The translations under genes and the position numbers were made by a program. The notes beneath the pieces were generated by a model. The model searched no databases, was not told the origin of the DNA, and was given only the letters and a program-made list of their open reading frames with translations. Positions 16,910 through 25,880 of a DNA stretch of 64,000 nucleotides are shown piece after piece. The DNA comes from Streptomyces sp. NBC_00464 (GTDB taxonomy: Bacteria; Actinomycetota; Actinomycetes; Streptomycetales; Streptomycetaceae). The number at the start of each line of letters is the position of its first letter. Position 1 is the stretch's first letter. The DNA is taken from positions 5,146,001 to 5,210,000 of the forward strand of contig NZ_CP107899.1 of assembly GCF_036013915.1 (NCBI RefSeq). Direction: 5' to 3'.

Positions 16910-17818
16910 CTACCGCAGCCCCACACCGGCCCCATGCGCCTGAAGTGCCGAGGCGGCAGCCGTGATCGCCGGACGGCGCGCCGCCTCCGTGCGCCACAGC
17001 GCGTACAGCCGCCGCACCGGCACGGGATCGATCCGCACCGCCACCACGCCCTCCGGCAGCGGCCCGCGGCCCAGGCGGGGGATCATCGCCACCCCGAGAC
17101 CGGCGGCGAGCAGGGCGAGTTGGGTGTGGTTCTCCTCGGCCTGGTGACGGATGTCCGGCTCGTACCCGGCCGTGCGCAGCGTCCGTACGAGCCAGTCGTG
17201 GCAGACCGTCCCCGGCGGCTGGCAGATCCACCGCTCCTTCGCCAGCTCCTCGCGCCGCACCCCGTCCCGGCCCGCCAGCCGGTGGCCCGCCGGCACCAGC
17301 AGATCGCACCGGTCGTCCCCGATCACCGCCTGCGCCACCCCCTCCGGAGCGGGCAGCGGGGCGATGTCCCAGTCGTGCGCGACGGCCAGATCGATCACAC
17401 CCTTCGCCACCAGGTCCACCGAGAGATGCGGGTCGACCTCGGTCAGCCGCACCTCCAGCGCCGGGTGCTCACGGTCCAGCTCCGCCAGCACCCCGGGCAG
17501 CAGCCCGCGCGCCGCAGAGGCGAACGCGCCGATCGAAAGCCGCCCCGTCGGCAGCCCCCGCCGCTCCTCCAGTGAGGTCTCGGCGCGCTCCACGATCGCC
17601 AGCAACTCCTGGGCCGCGGTGGCCAGATGGACGGCCTCCTCGGTCAGCGCGACCCCGCGCCCGCGACGCTCCAGCAGCGTCGTGCGGGTCTCCCGCTCCA
17701 GCTTGGTGATCTGCTGCGAGACCGCCGACGGGGTGTAGCCGAGCGCGGCGGCGGCGCCCGCTACCGAGCCGTGGACGGAGATGGCGTGCAGGGCGCGCAG
17801 CCGGGCCAGATCGAGCAC
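16910..17818 (-). CDS. LysR-family regulator of the adjacent EamA transporter
   Basis: A 302-residue LysR-type regulator. The N-terminal winged helix (LRALHAISVHGSVAGAAAALGYTPSAVSQQITKLERET) is standard and the rest (about 90-295) forms the periplasmic-binding-like effector domain. The GTG at 17818 follows GGAGG. It diverges from a drug/metabolite exporter gene with a 100-nt shared control region, the classic arrangement in which a LysR protein activates its neighbour when the exported compound accumulates. The effector is unknown. Confidence 0.9.
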   Translation of the reverse strand: MLDLARLRALHAISVHGSVAGAAAALGYTPSAVSQQITKLERETRTTLLERRGRGVALTEEAVHLATAAQELLAIVERAETSLEERRGLPTGRLSIGAFASAARGLLPGVLAELDREHPALEVRLTEVDPHLSVDLVAKGVIDLAVAHDWDIAPLPAPEGVAQAVIGDDRCDLLVPAGHRLAGRDGVRREELAKERWICQPPGTVCHDWLVRTLRTAGYEPDIRHQAEENHTQLALLAAGLGVAMIPRLGRGPLPEGVVAVRIDPVPVRRLYALWRTEAARRPAITAAASALQAHGAGVGLR

Positions 17819-17844
17819 CGGAGCCTCCGGGATTCTCGGGAATC

Positions 17845-17860
17845 ATTAGCGATGCTCAAT
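17845..17860. promoter_or_regulatory. Candidate LysR box
   Basis: ATTAGCGATGCTCAAT is a partly symmetric T-N11-A sequence in the divergent region between the LysR and EamA genes, 27 nt from the regulator's start. It has the form of a LysR recognition site, but no experiment or second copy supports it. Confidence 0.4.
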
Positions 17861-17918
17861 TCCACCATGAAGAAATCCGCGCTGGTGCTACATGGTCCGC
17901 GCGCGCGACCCTCGGTGC

Positions 17919-18827
17919 ATGCGTCCCCTCCACATCGCCCTGGCCGTCCTGGTGGCCGCCCTCTGGGGTGTCAACTTCGTCGTCATCGAGCTCGGGCTCG
18001 ACCACTTCCCGCCGCTGCTCTTCTCCGCCCTGCGCTTCCTGGTCGCGGCGCTGCCCGCGGTGTTCTTCGTCGGCCGCCCGAAGGTCGCGTGGAAGTGGAT
18101 CGTGGGGGTGGGGCTGGCCCTGGGCGTGGCCAAGTTCGGCCTGCTCTTCATCGGCATGGACCGGGGGATGGGCGCCGGACTCTCCTCCCTGGTCCTTCAG
18201 GTGCAGGCGGTCTTCACCGCGCTCCTCGCGGCGCTCGTGCTGGGCGAACGGCCGGGGAAGGTACGGGTGTTGGGGATGGGGGTGGCTCTCGCCGGGATCG
18301 GGGTGGCCGCCGTCGACGAGGGGGCGAGCGGGCCCGTGCTCGCCTTCGTCCTGGTGATCGCGGCGGCCGCCTGCTGGGGCGTGTCGAACGTCCTGACCCG
18401 CAGGGCCGCCCCGCCCGACTCCCTCAACTTCATGGTCTGGGTCTCCACCGTGCCCGTCCTGCCGCTGCTCGGTCTCTCCCTGCTCTTCGAGGGCTGGGAC
18501 CGCGACCGGGACGCGCTCGCCGCGCTGGACTGGAGCGCCGCCGGAATCATCGTCTACGTCGCGTGGGTCGTCACGATCTTCGGCTTCGGGGCATGGGGAT
18601 TCCTGCTCAGCCGGTACCAGGCCTCGTCCGTCGCCCCGTTCACCCTGCTCGTGCCGGTCTTCGGCATGTCGTCGGCCGCGCTGCTGCTCGACGAGTCGGT
18701 GAGCCCGCTGCGGTGGTGCGCGGCGGCGCTGCTGGTCGGCGGGGTGGCCCTGACCTCGCTCGCGGGGGTGCGACGCCCCCGCGTCCCAGATCCGGGGGCG
18801 CCCGAGCCGGCCCCCGTACGCGGGTAG
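17919..18827 (+). CDS. EamA/DMT-family exporter
   Basis: A 302-residue membrane protein with ten hydrophobic segments in two EamA repeats (about residues 1-135 and 145-285), as in metabolite exporters such as YdcZ/RhaT relatives. The first repeat begins LHIALAVLVAALWGVNFVV and the second VLAFVLVIAAAACWGVSNV, both with the WG motif. ATG 17919 fits family starts; ATG 17892 in the same frame is possible. Neither has a clear ribosome-binding site. Probably exports an amino acid or related metabolite under the divergent LysR regulator. Confidence 0.85.
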   Translation: MRPLHIALAVLVAALWGVNFVVIELGLDHFPPLLFSALRFLVAALPAVFFVGRPKVAWKWIVGVGLALGVAKFGLLFIGMDRGMGAGLSSLVLQVQAVFTALLAALVLGERPGKVRVLGMGVALAGIGVAAVDEGASGPVLAFVLVIAAAACWGVSNVLTRRAAPPDSLNFMVWVSTVPVLPLLGLSLLFEGWDRDRDALAALDWSAAGIIVYVAWVVTIFGFGAWGFLLSRYQASSVAPFTLLVPVFGMSSAALLLDESVSPLRWCAAALLVGGVALTSLAGVRRPRVPDPGAPEPAPVRG

Positions 18828-18936
18828 CCGGAACACGCCGTCGAGGCCGGACCGCGAACCGCCCGGCGGCGCGGCTTCGACGGCGCCGGACAGCCCACGT
18901 CTCCGAGCGGCCGGGGGTGACCGGCACGAGGACTTG

Positions 18937-18946
18937 GACAGCGTCT
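18937..18946. repeat. Copy of IS5-type right-end sequence at the left side of the AT-richer island
   Basis: GACAGCGTCT followed by CAGGCG is nearly the same as the sequence directly after the transposase stop at 22250-22259 (GACAGCGTCT then TCAGGCTG), in the same orientation. The interval 18828-19114 has no gene. The two copies bracket the island and suggest two related IS elements, one reduced to its end. Confidence 0.5.
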
Positions 18947-19114
18947 CAGGCGTTATCCGTTCGCACTGACTTCTTGACCGGTCTGCGGATTGTCTCAGCG
19001 CTCGCACCGTGACCTATGGTCATTCTGGGTTGCTGAAATATCGCACTGAAGGGCACTAATCGGGCCAGTAGGGGATCTATTATTTGAGCATCAGTCACAG
19101 CGAAGAGGTATCCG

Positions 19115-19654
19115 ATGATCTATACCGTTGAGTGCAGCTTTGCCGAGCCGACGCGAGAAGAGGAGTGGAACGAGTTCTACTCCGAAATGAAGCTGCCTGC
19201 GCTCATCTCCGTCACGGGCTTTCACACCTCACAGCGGTTCAAGGCGATCACTTCCGGATGTCCCACCTATCTCGCAGCCCATACCGTCGAAGGGCTGGAG
19301 GTTCTCAGTGGAGATGAGTACGCAGAGAAGGGCGGCGGAAATTTCGCCCGCTGGCAGCCCGACATCATCGACTGGCACCGCAACCTGTACAGCGGACCGA
19401 GCCGGGTGCCTGATATCTCTGCGAACGAATACTTGGTTCTGGACTCGACCGGCCCCGATGCTCTGACGAGGCTAGGCCTCGTTCCGCACCCCATGCACGC
19501 CGTCGCGATGGAGAAGAACCCGGAACAGCGCTGGCTGGCCGCGACCACGAACTCTGGTTTCACGCTCCCCGCAAAGCTGCCGGATGGTGTCCACGTCTAT
19601 GTGGCGATAACTCCTCAGCTCAGGGCCCCAGCATCTCCGGCAGCCTTCGAATAG
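19115..19654 (+). CDS. Dimeric alpha/beta-barrel-like protein, function unknown
   Basis: A 179-residue cytosolic protein; ATG 19115 follows AGAGG. The opening MIYTVECSFAEPTREEEWNEFYSEMKLPALISVTGF, with its conserved acidic/aromatic pattern, resembles EthD-like ferredoxin-fold proteins and an uncharacterised family found in proteobacteria, sometimes mislabelled sugar ABC transporter. No catalytic motif is obvious. It heads an operon with a tautomerase (9-nt gap) and a metallo-beta-lactamase-fold enzyme. Codon use is less GC-biased than the rest of the window, which suggests transfer. TATTAT at 19078-19083 could be its -10 box. Confidence 0.7.
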   Translation: MIYTVECSFAEPTREEEWNEFYSEMKLPALISVTGFHTSQRFKAITSGCPTYLAAHTVEGLEVLSGDEYAEKGGGNFARWQPDIIDWHRNLYSGPSRVPDISANEYLVLDSTGPDALTRLGLVPHPMHAVAMEKNPEQRWLAATTNSGFTLPAKLPDGVHVYVAITPQLRAPASPAAFE

Positions 19655-19663
19655 AGGGCCGGC

Positions 19664-19990
19664 ATGCCGAACGTGACGCTGTACGTGGAATCCGGGGCCA
19701 TGCCGTCGGACGAGTCACTGGAAGCACTTACCGACCAGTGTGTTGAGCTGTGCACCAGCACGCTGCAGGCTGCGCTCGAGAACGTGCACATCATCTACGT
19801 TTCCGTGCGAAAGGGTAGGGGGCACCCGGTTTTCGCAGAAATCCTGTTCCGCGAGGAGCCGTTCCGTCCGCCGGCGGTCATGGGCCACTTTATGCAACAG
19901 GTCAGTGATGCGGTCATGGATACCATCGGCCTCACCGCCCGTATCCGTTGCTTCAGTTTCTCGAAGCAACACATTCACGCCCTCAACTAG
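19664..19990 (+). CDS. Tautomerase-superfamily protein (4-OT/MIF-like)
   Basis: A 108-residue protein starting MPNVTLYVESG. Removal of Met exposes the N-terminal proline that serves as catalytic base in 4-oxalocrotonate tautomerase and related enzymes, and the beta-alpha-beta pattern fits the fold. Family members move a double bond between keto and enol forms in degradation of aromatic or unsaturated acids. It lies in an operon between a dimeric-barrel protein and a metallohydrolase, so it likely isomerises an intermediate of the same unknown catabolic route. Confidence 0.75.
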   Translation: MPNVTLYVESGAMPSDESLEALTDQCVELCTSTLQAALENVHIIYVSVRKGRGHPVFAEILFREEPFRPPAVMGHFMQQVSDAVMDTIGLTARIRCFSFSKQHIHALN

Positions 19991-20010
19991 CGAGAGACAG
20001 GAGCAAAATA

Positions 20011-20850
20011 ATGGCACCCCCGCTCTTCCCCACCCGAAAGATCGGCCTGTACACGGTTACCGCCATCAGTGACGGTTATCTCACAGCGAGCCTGGACCTG
20101 CTGACGAACGTCGACCGTCAGGAGGCCTCGGCGTTGCAGCGGCGAGGCGGGCTGAACGATCAGTCGCCTATGCACATCAACAGCTACCTGGTACGTGGTG
20201 CCGACCGCACCATCCTTGTGGACGCCGGGGCCGGCGGCGTCAAGCAATGGGGCGGTCACTTGAAGGCCGGTCTGCCACTGGCGGGTGTGCAACCTTCGGA
20301 TATTGACGCTGTTCTTCTTACGCACGCACACCCGGACCATGTCGGTGGCCTGCTCGACGGTTCCGGGCGTGCCGTTTTCCCCAACGCCGAACTCCTGATT
20401 CACCAGCGCGAGGTCGCCTTCTGGCAGAACGACGGCAACCTCGCACATGCGAACGAACGCGCTCGGGGGAACTTCCGGATAGCTCGCAACGCCCTCGGTG
20501 CCTATGGCGGCAGACTCCGCAGGTTCGCACAAGGTGAAGTCTTGCCCGGGATTTCAGCAATACCACTTCCTGGCCACACGGAGGGCCACACGGGCTATCT
20601 CGTCGGCTCCGAAGACCAGAGCGTGTTCTTCTGGGGCGACACCGTTCATTTCCCGACCGTCCAAGTGACGCGGCCCGACGCATCGGTCACGCTGGACAAC
20701 GATCCATTCCGCGCCGCCGAAACGCGCGTCCGGGTGCTCGACATGGTCAGCGCTGAGCAGCTCATTGTCGCTGGTCCCCATCTCGACGACCGAGGATTTG
20801 CTCGGATCGAGCGGGTAAAGGGAGGCTATTCGATCACGGATGAGGGATGA
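20011..20850 (+). CDS. Metallo-beta-lactamase-fold hydrolase
   Basis: A 279-residue enzyme with the full metal-binding set: THAHPDHVGG (HxHxDH), His in PGHTEGHTG, Asp in FWGDTVHF and His in VAGPH. The ATG at 20011 follows AGGAG by 8 nt. It resembles the broad group of lactonase/hydrolase members with an N-terminal strand bearing MHINSYLV. Third gene of the island operon; it may open a lactone or thioester produced by the neighbours. Its last 25 bp overlap the 3' end of the convergent LysR gene. The substrate is unknown. Confidence 0.85.
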   Translation: MAPPLFPTRKIGLYTVTAISDGYLTASLDLLTNVDRQEASALQRRGGLNDQSPMHINSYLVRGADRTILVDAGAGGVKQWGGHLKAGLPLAGVQPSDIDAVLLTHAHPDHVGGLLDGSGRAVFPNAELLIHQREVAFWQNDGNLAHANERARGNFRIARNALGAYGGRLRRFAQGEVLPGISAIPLPGHTEGHTGYLVGSEDQSVFFWGDTVHFPTVQVTRPDASVTLDNDPFRAAETRVRVLDMVSAEQLIVAGPHLDDRGFARIERVKGGYSITDEG

Positions 20851-21773
20851 GCAATCGCGGCTTCTGGTGCGGCGGGAGGAGAGTCGGGTTCCGCTACGGC
20901 CACCAGCCAATCAGAGAACTCGTCGAGAAGTTTCGAACGAGAGCTCCGCGAGTTGATGACGAGGATGAATTCCTTGGCTGTCTGCTGTCCGGGCGGACCG
21001 ACTGCAACAAGTTTCCCCGTTCGCAATTCGTCGGCAATGTAGAGATACGGGACAAGTGCCACGCCCAAGCCGACGAGAGCCGCTTCGATCAACATGGAGA
21101 ACTGCTCGAAGCGGCCACCGGCCGTCGCTTCCTGAAGGTCGAGCCCGAACTCGCGAGAGTAACCACGCCAACTTTCAGGCGTCGCCGTCTTGTGCAGCAA
21201 CGGCAAGTGGGGCAATGCCCCAGAAGTCGCGCTGTGTCCCCGTGGCACGAGATCAGCCCTGCACACGGGGATCAAGGAAGTGCGGAACAGGTGCCTCGAT
21301 TCAGCTTCCGGCCACGCGGGATGAGCGAAGGTGACCGCAGCATCAAACGCACTGCCGTTCAGCACAAAAGGATCGTTTCGAGTGCTCAGATTTACCATCA
21401 CGTCCGGATGTTCGCGTGAGAACAACGGAAGCCGCGGTACCAGCCATCTGGATGCGAACGTTCCGATCACCGCGAGCTCCAGTACTTGCTGCTGCGGCGG
21501 GGACGCCATCACCTGAAGCGTTGACTGCTCCAACGACACGAGCGACCGCCCCACCTCTTCGGCATAGCGCGCCCCGTGCGCCGTCAGCTCGACACGATTG
21601 CCGCCCCGAAGGAACAAGGGAACCCCGAGAAACGCTTCCAGCCGTGCCACCTGCCGGCTGATCGCCCCTTCCGTGACGACCAGCTCCTGTGCGGCAAGCG
21701 AAAACCTGCCATGACGTGCCGCAGCCTCGAAGGCGAGCAACGTCGAGGTGCTGGGAATCTGCCTGGCCGCCAT
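20826..21773 (-). CDS. LysR-family regulator (GcvA-like)
   Basis: A 315-residue LysR protein. The winged helix (TSTLLAFEAAARHGRFSLAAQELVVTEGAISRQVARLE) and the effector domain resemble GcvA-type members. ATG 21773 has GGAAGG eight bases upstream. It converges on the three-gene tautomerase/metallohydrolase operon and probably regulates it, although it is at the operon's far end. Like those genes it has lower GC than the core chromosome. The C-terminal 25 residues are Ala/Pro-rich and unconserved. Confidence 0.87.
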   Translation of the reverse strand: MAARQIPSTSTLLAFEAAARHGRFSLAAQELVVTEGAISRQVARLEAFLGVPLFLRGGNRVELTAHGARYAEEVGRSLVSLEQSTLQVMASPPQQQVLELAVIGTFASRWLVPRLPLFSREHPDVMVNLSTRNDPFVLNGSAFDAAVTFAHPAWPEAESRHLFRTSLIPVCRADLVPRGHSATSGALPHLPLLHKTATPESWRGYSREFGLDLQEATAGGRFEQFSMLIEAALVGLGVALVPYLYIADELRTGKLVAVGPPGQQTAKEFILVINSRSSRSKLLDEFSDWLVAVAEPDSPPAAPEAAIAHPSSVIE

Positions 21774-21862
21774 AGCTGCCGCCTTCCTTGAAGCCCGACC
21801 AATGGTAAACCCAGGGCATTTCGAGACACCCCTGGCTCCGCCGCGCCCGACGCCCTCACCCA

Positions 21863-22249
21863 GCTCTGTGCCGGCTGTCACTCGGCATCTCCGGCGCCAA
21901 CATGCACGACAGCCAGGTCCTGGAACCGCTCATACCCGGCATCCCATCGATTCGTTCCCGCCGTGGCCCGCGCCGCAGGCGCCGGGCAAAGCTACCCGCG
22001 GACACAGGCTACGACTACGACCACCTGCGGCGATGGCTCCGTGGACGCGGCATACGCCACCGCATTGCCCGGAAAGGCGTCGAGTCCCCGCAACGACTCG
22101 GCCGCCACCGCTGGGTCGTCGAACGAACCGTCTCCTGGCCGGCCGGCTGCCGACGCCTGCACCGCCGCTACGAACGAGAACCCGAGCACTTCCTCGCCTT
22201 CGTCGGCATAGCAACAACCCTCATCTGCCACCGACGACTCACCAAGTGA
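21863..22249 (+). pseudogene. IS5-family transposase, C-terminal remnant
   Basis: The reading frame carries the C-terminal half of a DDE transposase: SLGISGANMHDSQ, ADTGYDYDHLRRWLR with the second catalytic Asp, and RHRWVVERTVSW with the catalytic Glu, ending RRYER...FLAFVGIA. The N-terminal half with the first Asp is absent; sequence upstream of 21863 loses similarity. No intact inverted repeats are found. It marks one edge of the AT-richer island and abuts the 3' end of the WYL regulator gene. Confidence 0.85.
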
Positions 22250-22259
22250 GACAGCGTCT

Positions 22260-23273
22260 TCAGGCTGACCGGCAAGGGGGAGGCGGGCTTCGCCGGGCAG
22301 AGTGCGTGAGCCGTTCGGCGAGAGCCTCGACGAGACCGCGGAGCTCATCCGGACGGTCGATGACGAAGGGCCGGTCCAGCGAGGCGAGTACAGCGGGCAG
22401 CCAGTCGAGCCGGTCCACCCGCAGCTCGACACGTGACCAGCGCTCCGTCTCCGGATCCGCGCCGCCCGGGGACGGCAGCTCCTCCACGATCGCGACGCCG
22501 GCGGGCAGCCGGGCGTGGATCTGCTCGGCCGTCCCCTGGACCCGCAGGGTCACCTCGTGCCGGTACGGAGCCGTCGCGAGCCCGGTCAGAACGCGCTTCG
22601 CCGGGTCGAGTCCGGCAGGTGGCTCGAACGAGCCGGGCAGCGTCCTCACACCGGAGATGCGATCCAGCCGGAACGTCCGGTCCTCGCCCGTCGTGAGATC
22701 CGCGGCCGTGACGTACCACCTGCCCGAGTGGGCGACGATCCCGTAGGGGTGCAGTGTGCGTTCGCTGCGCCGGCCGTCGGCGGCGGTGTATCCGAACGAG
22801 ACCGGCCGGTGATGGTTCACCGCGTCGGCGATCGGGAGCAGGACCGCGGATTCCGGGGTGGCTGCCGCGCCGGGCGGAGTCGTGAAGGCGAGCGAGCCGA
22901 GCACGGCGTCGAGCCTGAGGCGCAGCCGCTCGGGCAGCACCCGCCGGATCTTGGCCGCCGCCGTCTCGCTCGCCGTGCCCGTTGCCGTCGTCAGGCCGAC
23001 TCGCCGCCCCGCGACCAGACCGAGCAGCACGGCGAGCGCTTCGTCGTCGCTCAGCATGAGCGGAGGCATGCGAAAGCCGGGGGCGAGCCGGTAGCCGCCG
23101 TAGCGGCCGCGTACCGACTCGACGGGCACGTCGAGGTCGATGAGGTGGCCGACGTAGCGCCGTACGGTGCGTTCGTCGACGTCGAGCCGATCGGCGAGCT
23201 CGGTCACGCTCCGGATGCCGCCCGACTGAAGCAGTTCCAGCAGGGCGAGCACGCGGGCAATGGGGCGGGGCAT
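22260..23273 (-). CDS. YafY/WYL-domain transcriptional regulator
   Basis: A 337-residue regulator: an N-terminal DeoR/HTH_11-type winged helix (ARVLALLELLQSGGIRSVTELADRLDVDERTVRRYVGHL) is followed by the WYL domain (about 140-215, with GRWYVTAADLTTGEDRTFRLDRI) and a WCX extension. It diverges from a VOC-family gene and a perfect palindrome lies between them, so it likely controls both. The 3' end has been joined to IS5 sequence at 22259, and its last residues (SARRSPPPPCRSA) may not be the original tail. Confidence 0.88.
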   Translation of the reverse strand: MPRPIARVLALLELLQSGGIRSVTELADRLDVDERTVRRYVGHLIDLDVPVESVRGRYGGYRLAPGFRMPPLMLSDDEALAVLLGLVAGRRVGLTTATGTASETAAAKIRRVLPERLRLRLDAVLGSLAFTTPPGAAATPESAVLLPIADAVNHHRPVSFGYTAADGRRSERTLHPYGIVAHSGRWYVTAADLTTGEDRTFRLDRISGVRTLPGSFEPPAGLDPAKRVLTGLATAPYRHEVTLRVQGTAEQIHARLPAGVAIVEELPSPGGADPETERWSRVELRVDRLDWLPAVLASLDRPFVIDRPDELRGLVEALAERLTHSARRSPPPPCRSA

Positions 23274-23293
23274 GCCCGGAAGTCTCCCGCATA

Positions 23294-23316
23294 TACCGGG
23301 CGGATTCCGCCCGGTA
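23294..23316. promoter_or_regulatory. Palindromic operator between WYL regulator and VOC gene
   Basis: TACCGGGCGG and CCGCCCGGTA, perfect 10-bp arms around ATT. It overlaps a TATATG -10-like box for the regulator gene and lies just upstream of TAGCGT (23324-23329), the likely -10 of the VOC gene. It could repress both promoters. Confidence 0.6.
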
Positions 23317-23364
23317 CCGGTCGTAGCGTGCTGGTCAGGAACACCGGCCAGTCAGGAGAAAACC

Positions 23365-23763
23365 ATGGACTTCGTCTCCATCCGCATCATCACGGGCGAC
23401 ATCGCCCGCCTCGTCGACTTCTACGAGCGCGCCACCGGAGTACCCGCCGACTGGTCCAACGAGGACTTCGCCGAGCTCAGGACCACCTCCGCCACCCTCG
23501 CGATCGGCAGCACCCGCACCGTCCCTCTGTTCGCGCCCGGCTCCGCCCGCCCGGCCGACAACCACAGCGTCATCCTCGAATTCCTCGTCGACGACGTGGA
23601 CAGCGTGCACAAGAACCTGACCGGCTTCGTGAAGGACTTCGTCAACGAGCCCACCACCATGCCCTGGGGCAACCGCGCGCTCCTGTTCCGCGACCCCGAC
23701 GGCAACCTCGTCAACTTCTTCACCCCCGTCACCCCGTCCGCCATCGAGAAGTTCGCTCGCTGA
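23365..23763 (+). CDS. VOC (glyoxalase/dioxygenase-fold) family protein
   Basis: A 132-residue single-domain VOC protein. It opens with MDFVSIRIITGDIARLVDFYERATG and ends with FRDPDGNLVNFFTP, the two ends of the paired beta-alpha-beta-beta-beta modules. Such proteins bind metal and detoxify or sequester small electrophiles or antibiotics. AGGAGAA precedes the ATG at 23365. It pairs with the divergent WYL regulator. No specific substrate can be named. Confidence 0.85.
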   Translation: MDFVSIRIITGDIARLVDFYERATGVPADWSNEDFAELRTTSATLAIGSTRTVPLFAPGSARPADNHSVILEFLVDDVDSVHKNLTGFVKDFVNEPTTMPWGNRALLFRDPDGNLVNFFTPVTPSAIEKFAR

Positions 23764-23806
23764 GGGTCGACCTGCTGCTCGTGGACGGGGCTCGCCCCGT
23801 CCCTCT

Positions 23807-24595
23807 CTAGTCCTTCGGCGCCCCCAGCCGCAGCAGGTGCTCGCGCCCCGCGGCGAGCAGCCCCGGCAGCTCCGCCGCCTGCGGGTGCCAGCGCTTCTCG
23901 TACTCCCAGCAGACCCAGCTGTCCGCGTCCAGCGTGTCCAGGCACGCCCGCAGCGGCAGCACCCCCGCGCCCAGGGCCACCGGCGTGGTGTCCTCGGCCG
24001 ATGCGATGTCCTTCACCTGTACGTATCCCAGGTGCGGGGCCAGCACCGCATGGCTCGCCACCGGCTCCTCACCCGCCAGCCACGTGTGCATGATGTCCCA
24101 CAGCGCGCCGATGCTCCCGTGCCCCACCGTGCCGACCACCCGGGCGACATCGACCCCCGCGCGGTGCGAGTCGTGGGTCTCCAGCAGGACGCGTACGCCC
24201 AGGTCGGCGGCGTACGGAGCGGCGGCGGCCAGTCGGCGCGCGGCGGTCGCGTCGGCAGTCGCCGGGTCCTGGTCGCCGCCGCCCGGGAAGACCCGGACGT
24301 TTCGCGCACCCAGGTCGTGGGCCAGCTCGACCAGCCCGGCGAGCTCGTCCAGCACCGGCTGGTCGTCCCCCTCGGCGGCCGCCCGCACATAGCCCGCCAC
24401 GGTCAGGATCTCGACCCCGCCCCGCTTGAACTCATCGGCCACGCCGGCCCGTTCGGCCTTCGAGAGCCCGGGGTGCACCGGCTCCTCGGGATGGGCGCGC
24501 AGCTCCACCCCCTGGTAGCCGTGCTCGGCGGCCAGCCGGACGACCTCGGCCATCGGCAGTCCCGGAACCCCGAGGGTGGAGAAAGCGAGCTTCAC
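23807..24595 (-). CDS. TIM-barrel sugar isomerase/epimerase (AP_endonuc_2 family)
   Basis: A 262-residue protein of the xylose isomerase-like barrel family (IolE/hydroxypyruvate isomerase relatives). The typical metal-ligand strands are present: [23 protein letters not shown] and a late VCWEYE. The GTG start at 24595 follows GGAAGGAA. It faces away from the LacI/Gfo-Idh genes but is adjacent to the LacI gene (85-nt gap) on the same strand, and a second protein of this kind ends the plus-strand operon. It probably isomerises or epimerises a keto-sugar in the same pathway. Confidence 0.8.
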   Translation of the reverse strand: MKLAFSTLGVPGLPMAEVVRLAAEHGYQGVELRAHPEEPVHPGLSKAERAGVADEFKRGGVEILTVAGYVRAAAEGDDQPVLDELAGLVELAHDLGARNVRVFPGGGDQDPATADATAARRLAAAAPYAADLGVRVLLETHDSHRAGVDVARVVGTVGHGSIGALWDIMHTWLAGEEPVASHAVLAPHLGYVQVKDIASAEDTTPVALGAGVLPLRACLDTLDADSWVCWEYEKRWHPQAAELPGLLAAGREHLLRLGAPKD

Positions 24596-24680
24596 GTGCG
24601 TGTTCCTTCCGTCGGAATGTGCCCCTGCACCGTACGGACCGGGACACGTCCGACGCGTACCCCGGTCCCGGCGGCCCGAC

Positions 24681-25745
24681 TCACCCCCGGGGCGCGGCCG
24701 TCGACCCGCGCACCATCAGCTCCGCGGCGATCGTCGCGATGCCGCCCGGCGGCGGGGCCTCCTTGCCGGTCGCCAGCCGGCCCGCCCGCGCCCCCGCCTC
24801 GACGAGCGGCAGCCGTACGGTCGTCAGGGCCGGGACGACGTCCACCGAGAACGGCAGGTCGTCGAAGCCCGCCACCGAGATGTCCTCGGGGATGCGCAGC
24901 CCGCGGTCGCGGATCGCCGCGGCCGCGCCCAGGGCGACGGTGTCGTTCGCCGCGACGACGGCGGTGATCTCCGGTTCCCGGCGCAGGAGTTCGAGCGTGG
25001 CGTCGTAGCCGGAGCGGCGGTCGTAGGAGCCGTGCACGGTGAGCCGCTCCTCGTCGCCGACGAGCCCCACGGCCTTCATCGCGTCGCGGTGGCCCTCCAG
25101 TCGGTGCCGGGTCGTGGTCCGCTCGACCGGGCCCGCGACATAGCCGATGTTGCGGTGGCCCAGCGAGAGGAGATGCTCGGTGAGGCGCCGGCCGCCGCCC
25201 CGGTTGTCGAAGGCCAGTGCGGCCACCACGGAGGCGTTGTCGGGCAGCGGCGGCCGCCCGCACAGGACCACCCGGGTGCCCGCGTCCGCGAGTTTCGCCA
25301 GCTTCGCGGACATCGCGGCCTGGTGGGCCGGGTCCTCGACCGCGCCGCCGGTGAGGACGACGGCTGCGGCGCGCTGGCGCTGGAGCAGGGTGAGGTAGGT
25401 GAGTTCGCGTTCCGGGGTGCCACCCGTGTTGCAGACGATCGCGAGCTTCTCGCCGCCCGCCCGGCCCGAGCCGTCGCCCGGACCGCCGATCTCCGTCTGG
25501 GCCGCCCCCGCCATGATCCCGAAGAACGGGTCGGCGATGTCGTTGACCAGGATCCCGATCAGGTCGGACGTGGCCGCGGCGAGCGAACTCGCGGGCCCGT
25601 TGAGCACGTAGTCCAGGTCGTCCACCGCACGCAGGACCCGCTCCCGGGTGGAGGTCGCCACCGGGTAGTTGCCGTTCAGCACACGGGAAACGGTGGCCGG
25701 GGACACCCGGGCGCGAGCCGCCACATCCGCCAGGGTGACTGTCAT
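24681..25745 (-). CDS. LacI-family repressor
   Basis: A 354-residue regulator. The N-terminal helix-turn-helix and hinge ([27 protein letters not shown]) are classical, and the rest is a periplasmic sugar-binding-like domain. ATG 25745 has GGAGGA upstream. It diverges from a Gfo/Idh/MocA operon whose promoter contains a symmetric AAGCGCTT operator. It should repress the operon until its sugar ligand is present. The effector is unknown. Confidence 0.92.
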   Translation of the reverse strand: MTVTLADVAARARVSPATVSRVLNGNYPVATSTRERVLRAVDDLDYVLNGPASSLAAATSDLIGILVNDIADPFFGIMAGAAQTEIGGPGDGSGRAGGEKLAIVCNTGGTPERELTYLTLLQRQRAAAVVLTGGAVEDPAHQAAMSAKLAKLADAGTRVVLCGRPPLPDNASVVAALAFDNRGGGRRLTEHLLSLGHRNIGYVAGPVERTTTRHRLEGHRDAMKAVGLVGDEERLTVHGSYDRRSGYDATLELLRREPEITAVVAANDTVALGAAAAIRDRGLRIPEDISVAGFDDLPFSVDVVPALTTVRLPLVEAGARAGRLATGKEAPPPGGIATIAAELMVRGSTAAPRG

Positions 25746-25804
25746 CGCATTCCTCCGAGGAGTGATCGAGGGGGAGTGGACCAAACCAATCAGCGCGCCC
25801 CCTC

Positions 25805-25858
25805 TTGTCCAGGCCGCTGTCGGCAGGCTAGCGTCATACCGCATAGAAAGCGCTTGCT
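25805..25858 (+). promoter_or_regulatory. Promoter and LacI-type operator of the sugar operon
   Basis: TTGTCC (25805-25810) and TAGCGT (25829-25834), separated by 18 nt, look like -35 and -10 boxes. GAAAGCGCTTGC with the core AAGCGCTT (25848-25855) sits at the expected transcription start, a typical roadblock operator for a LacI-family protein with central CG. Confidence 0.6.
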
Positions 25859-25880
25859 ACGGCTGTATGGAGGAACTTTC

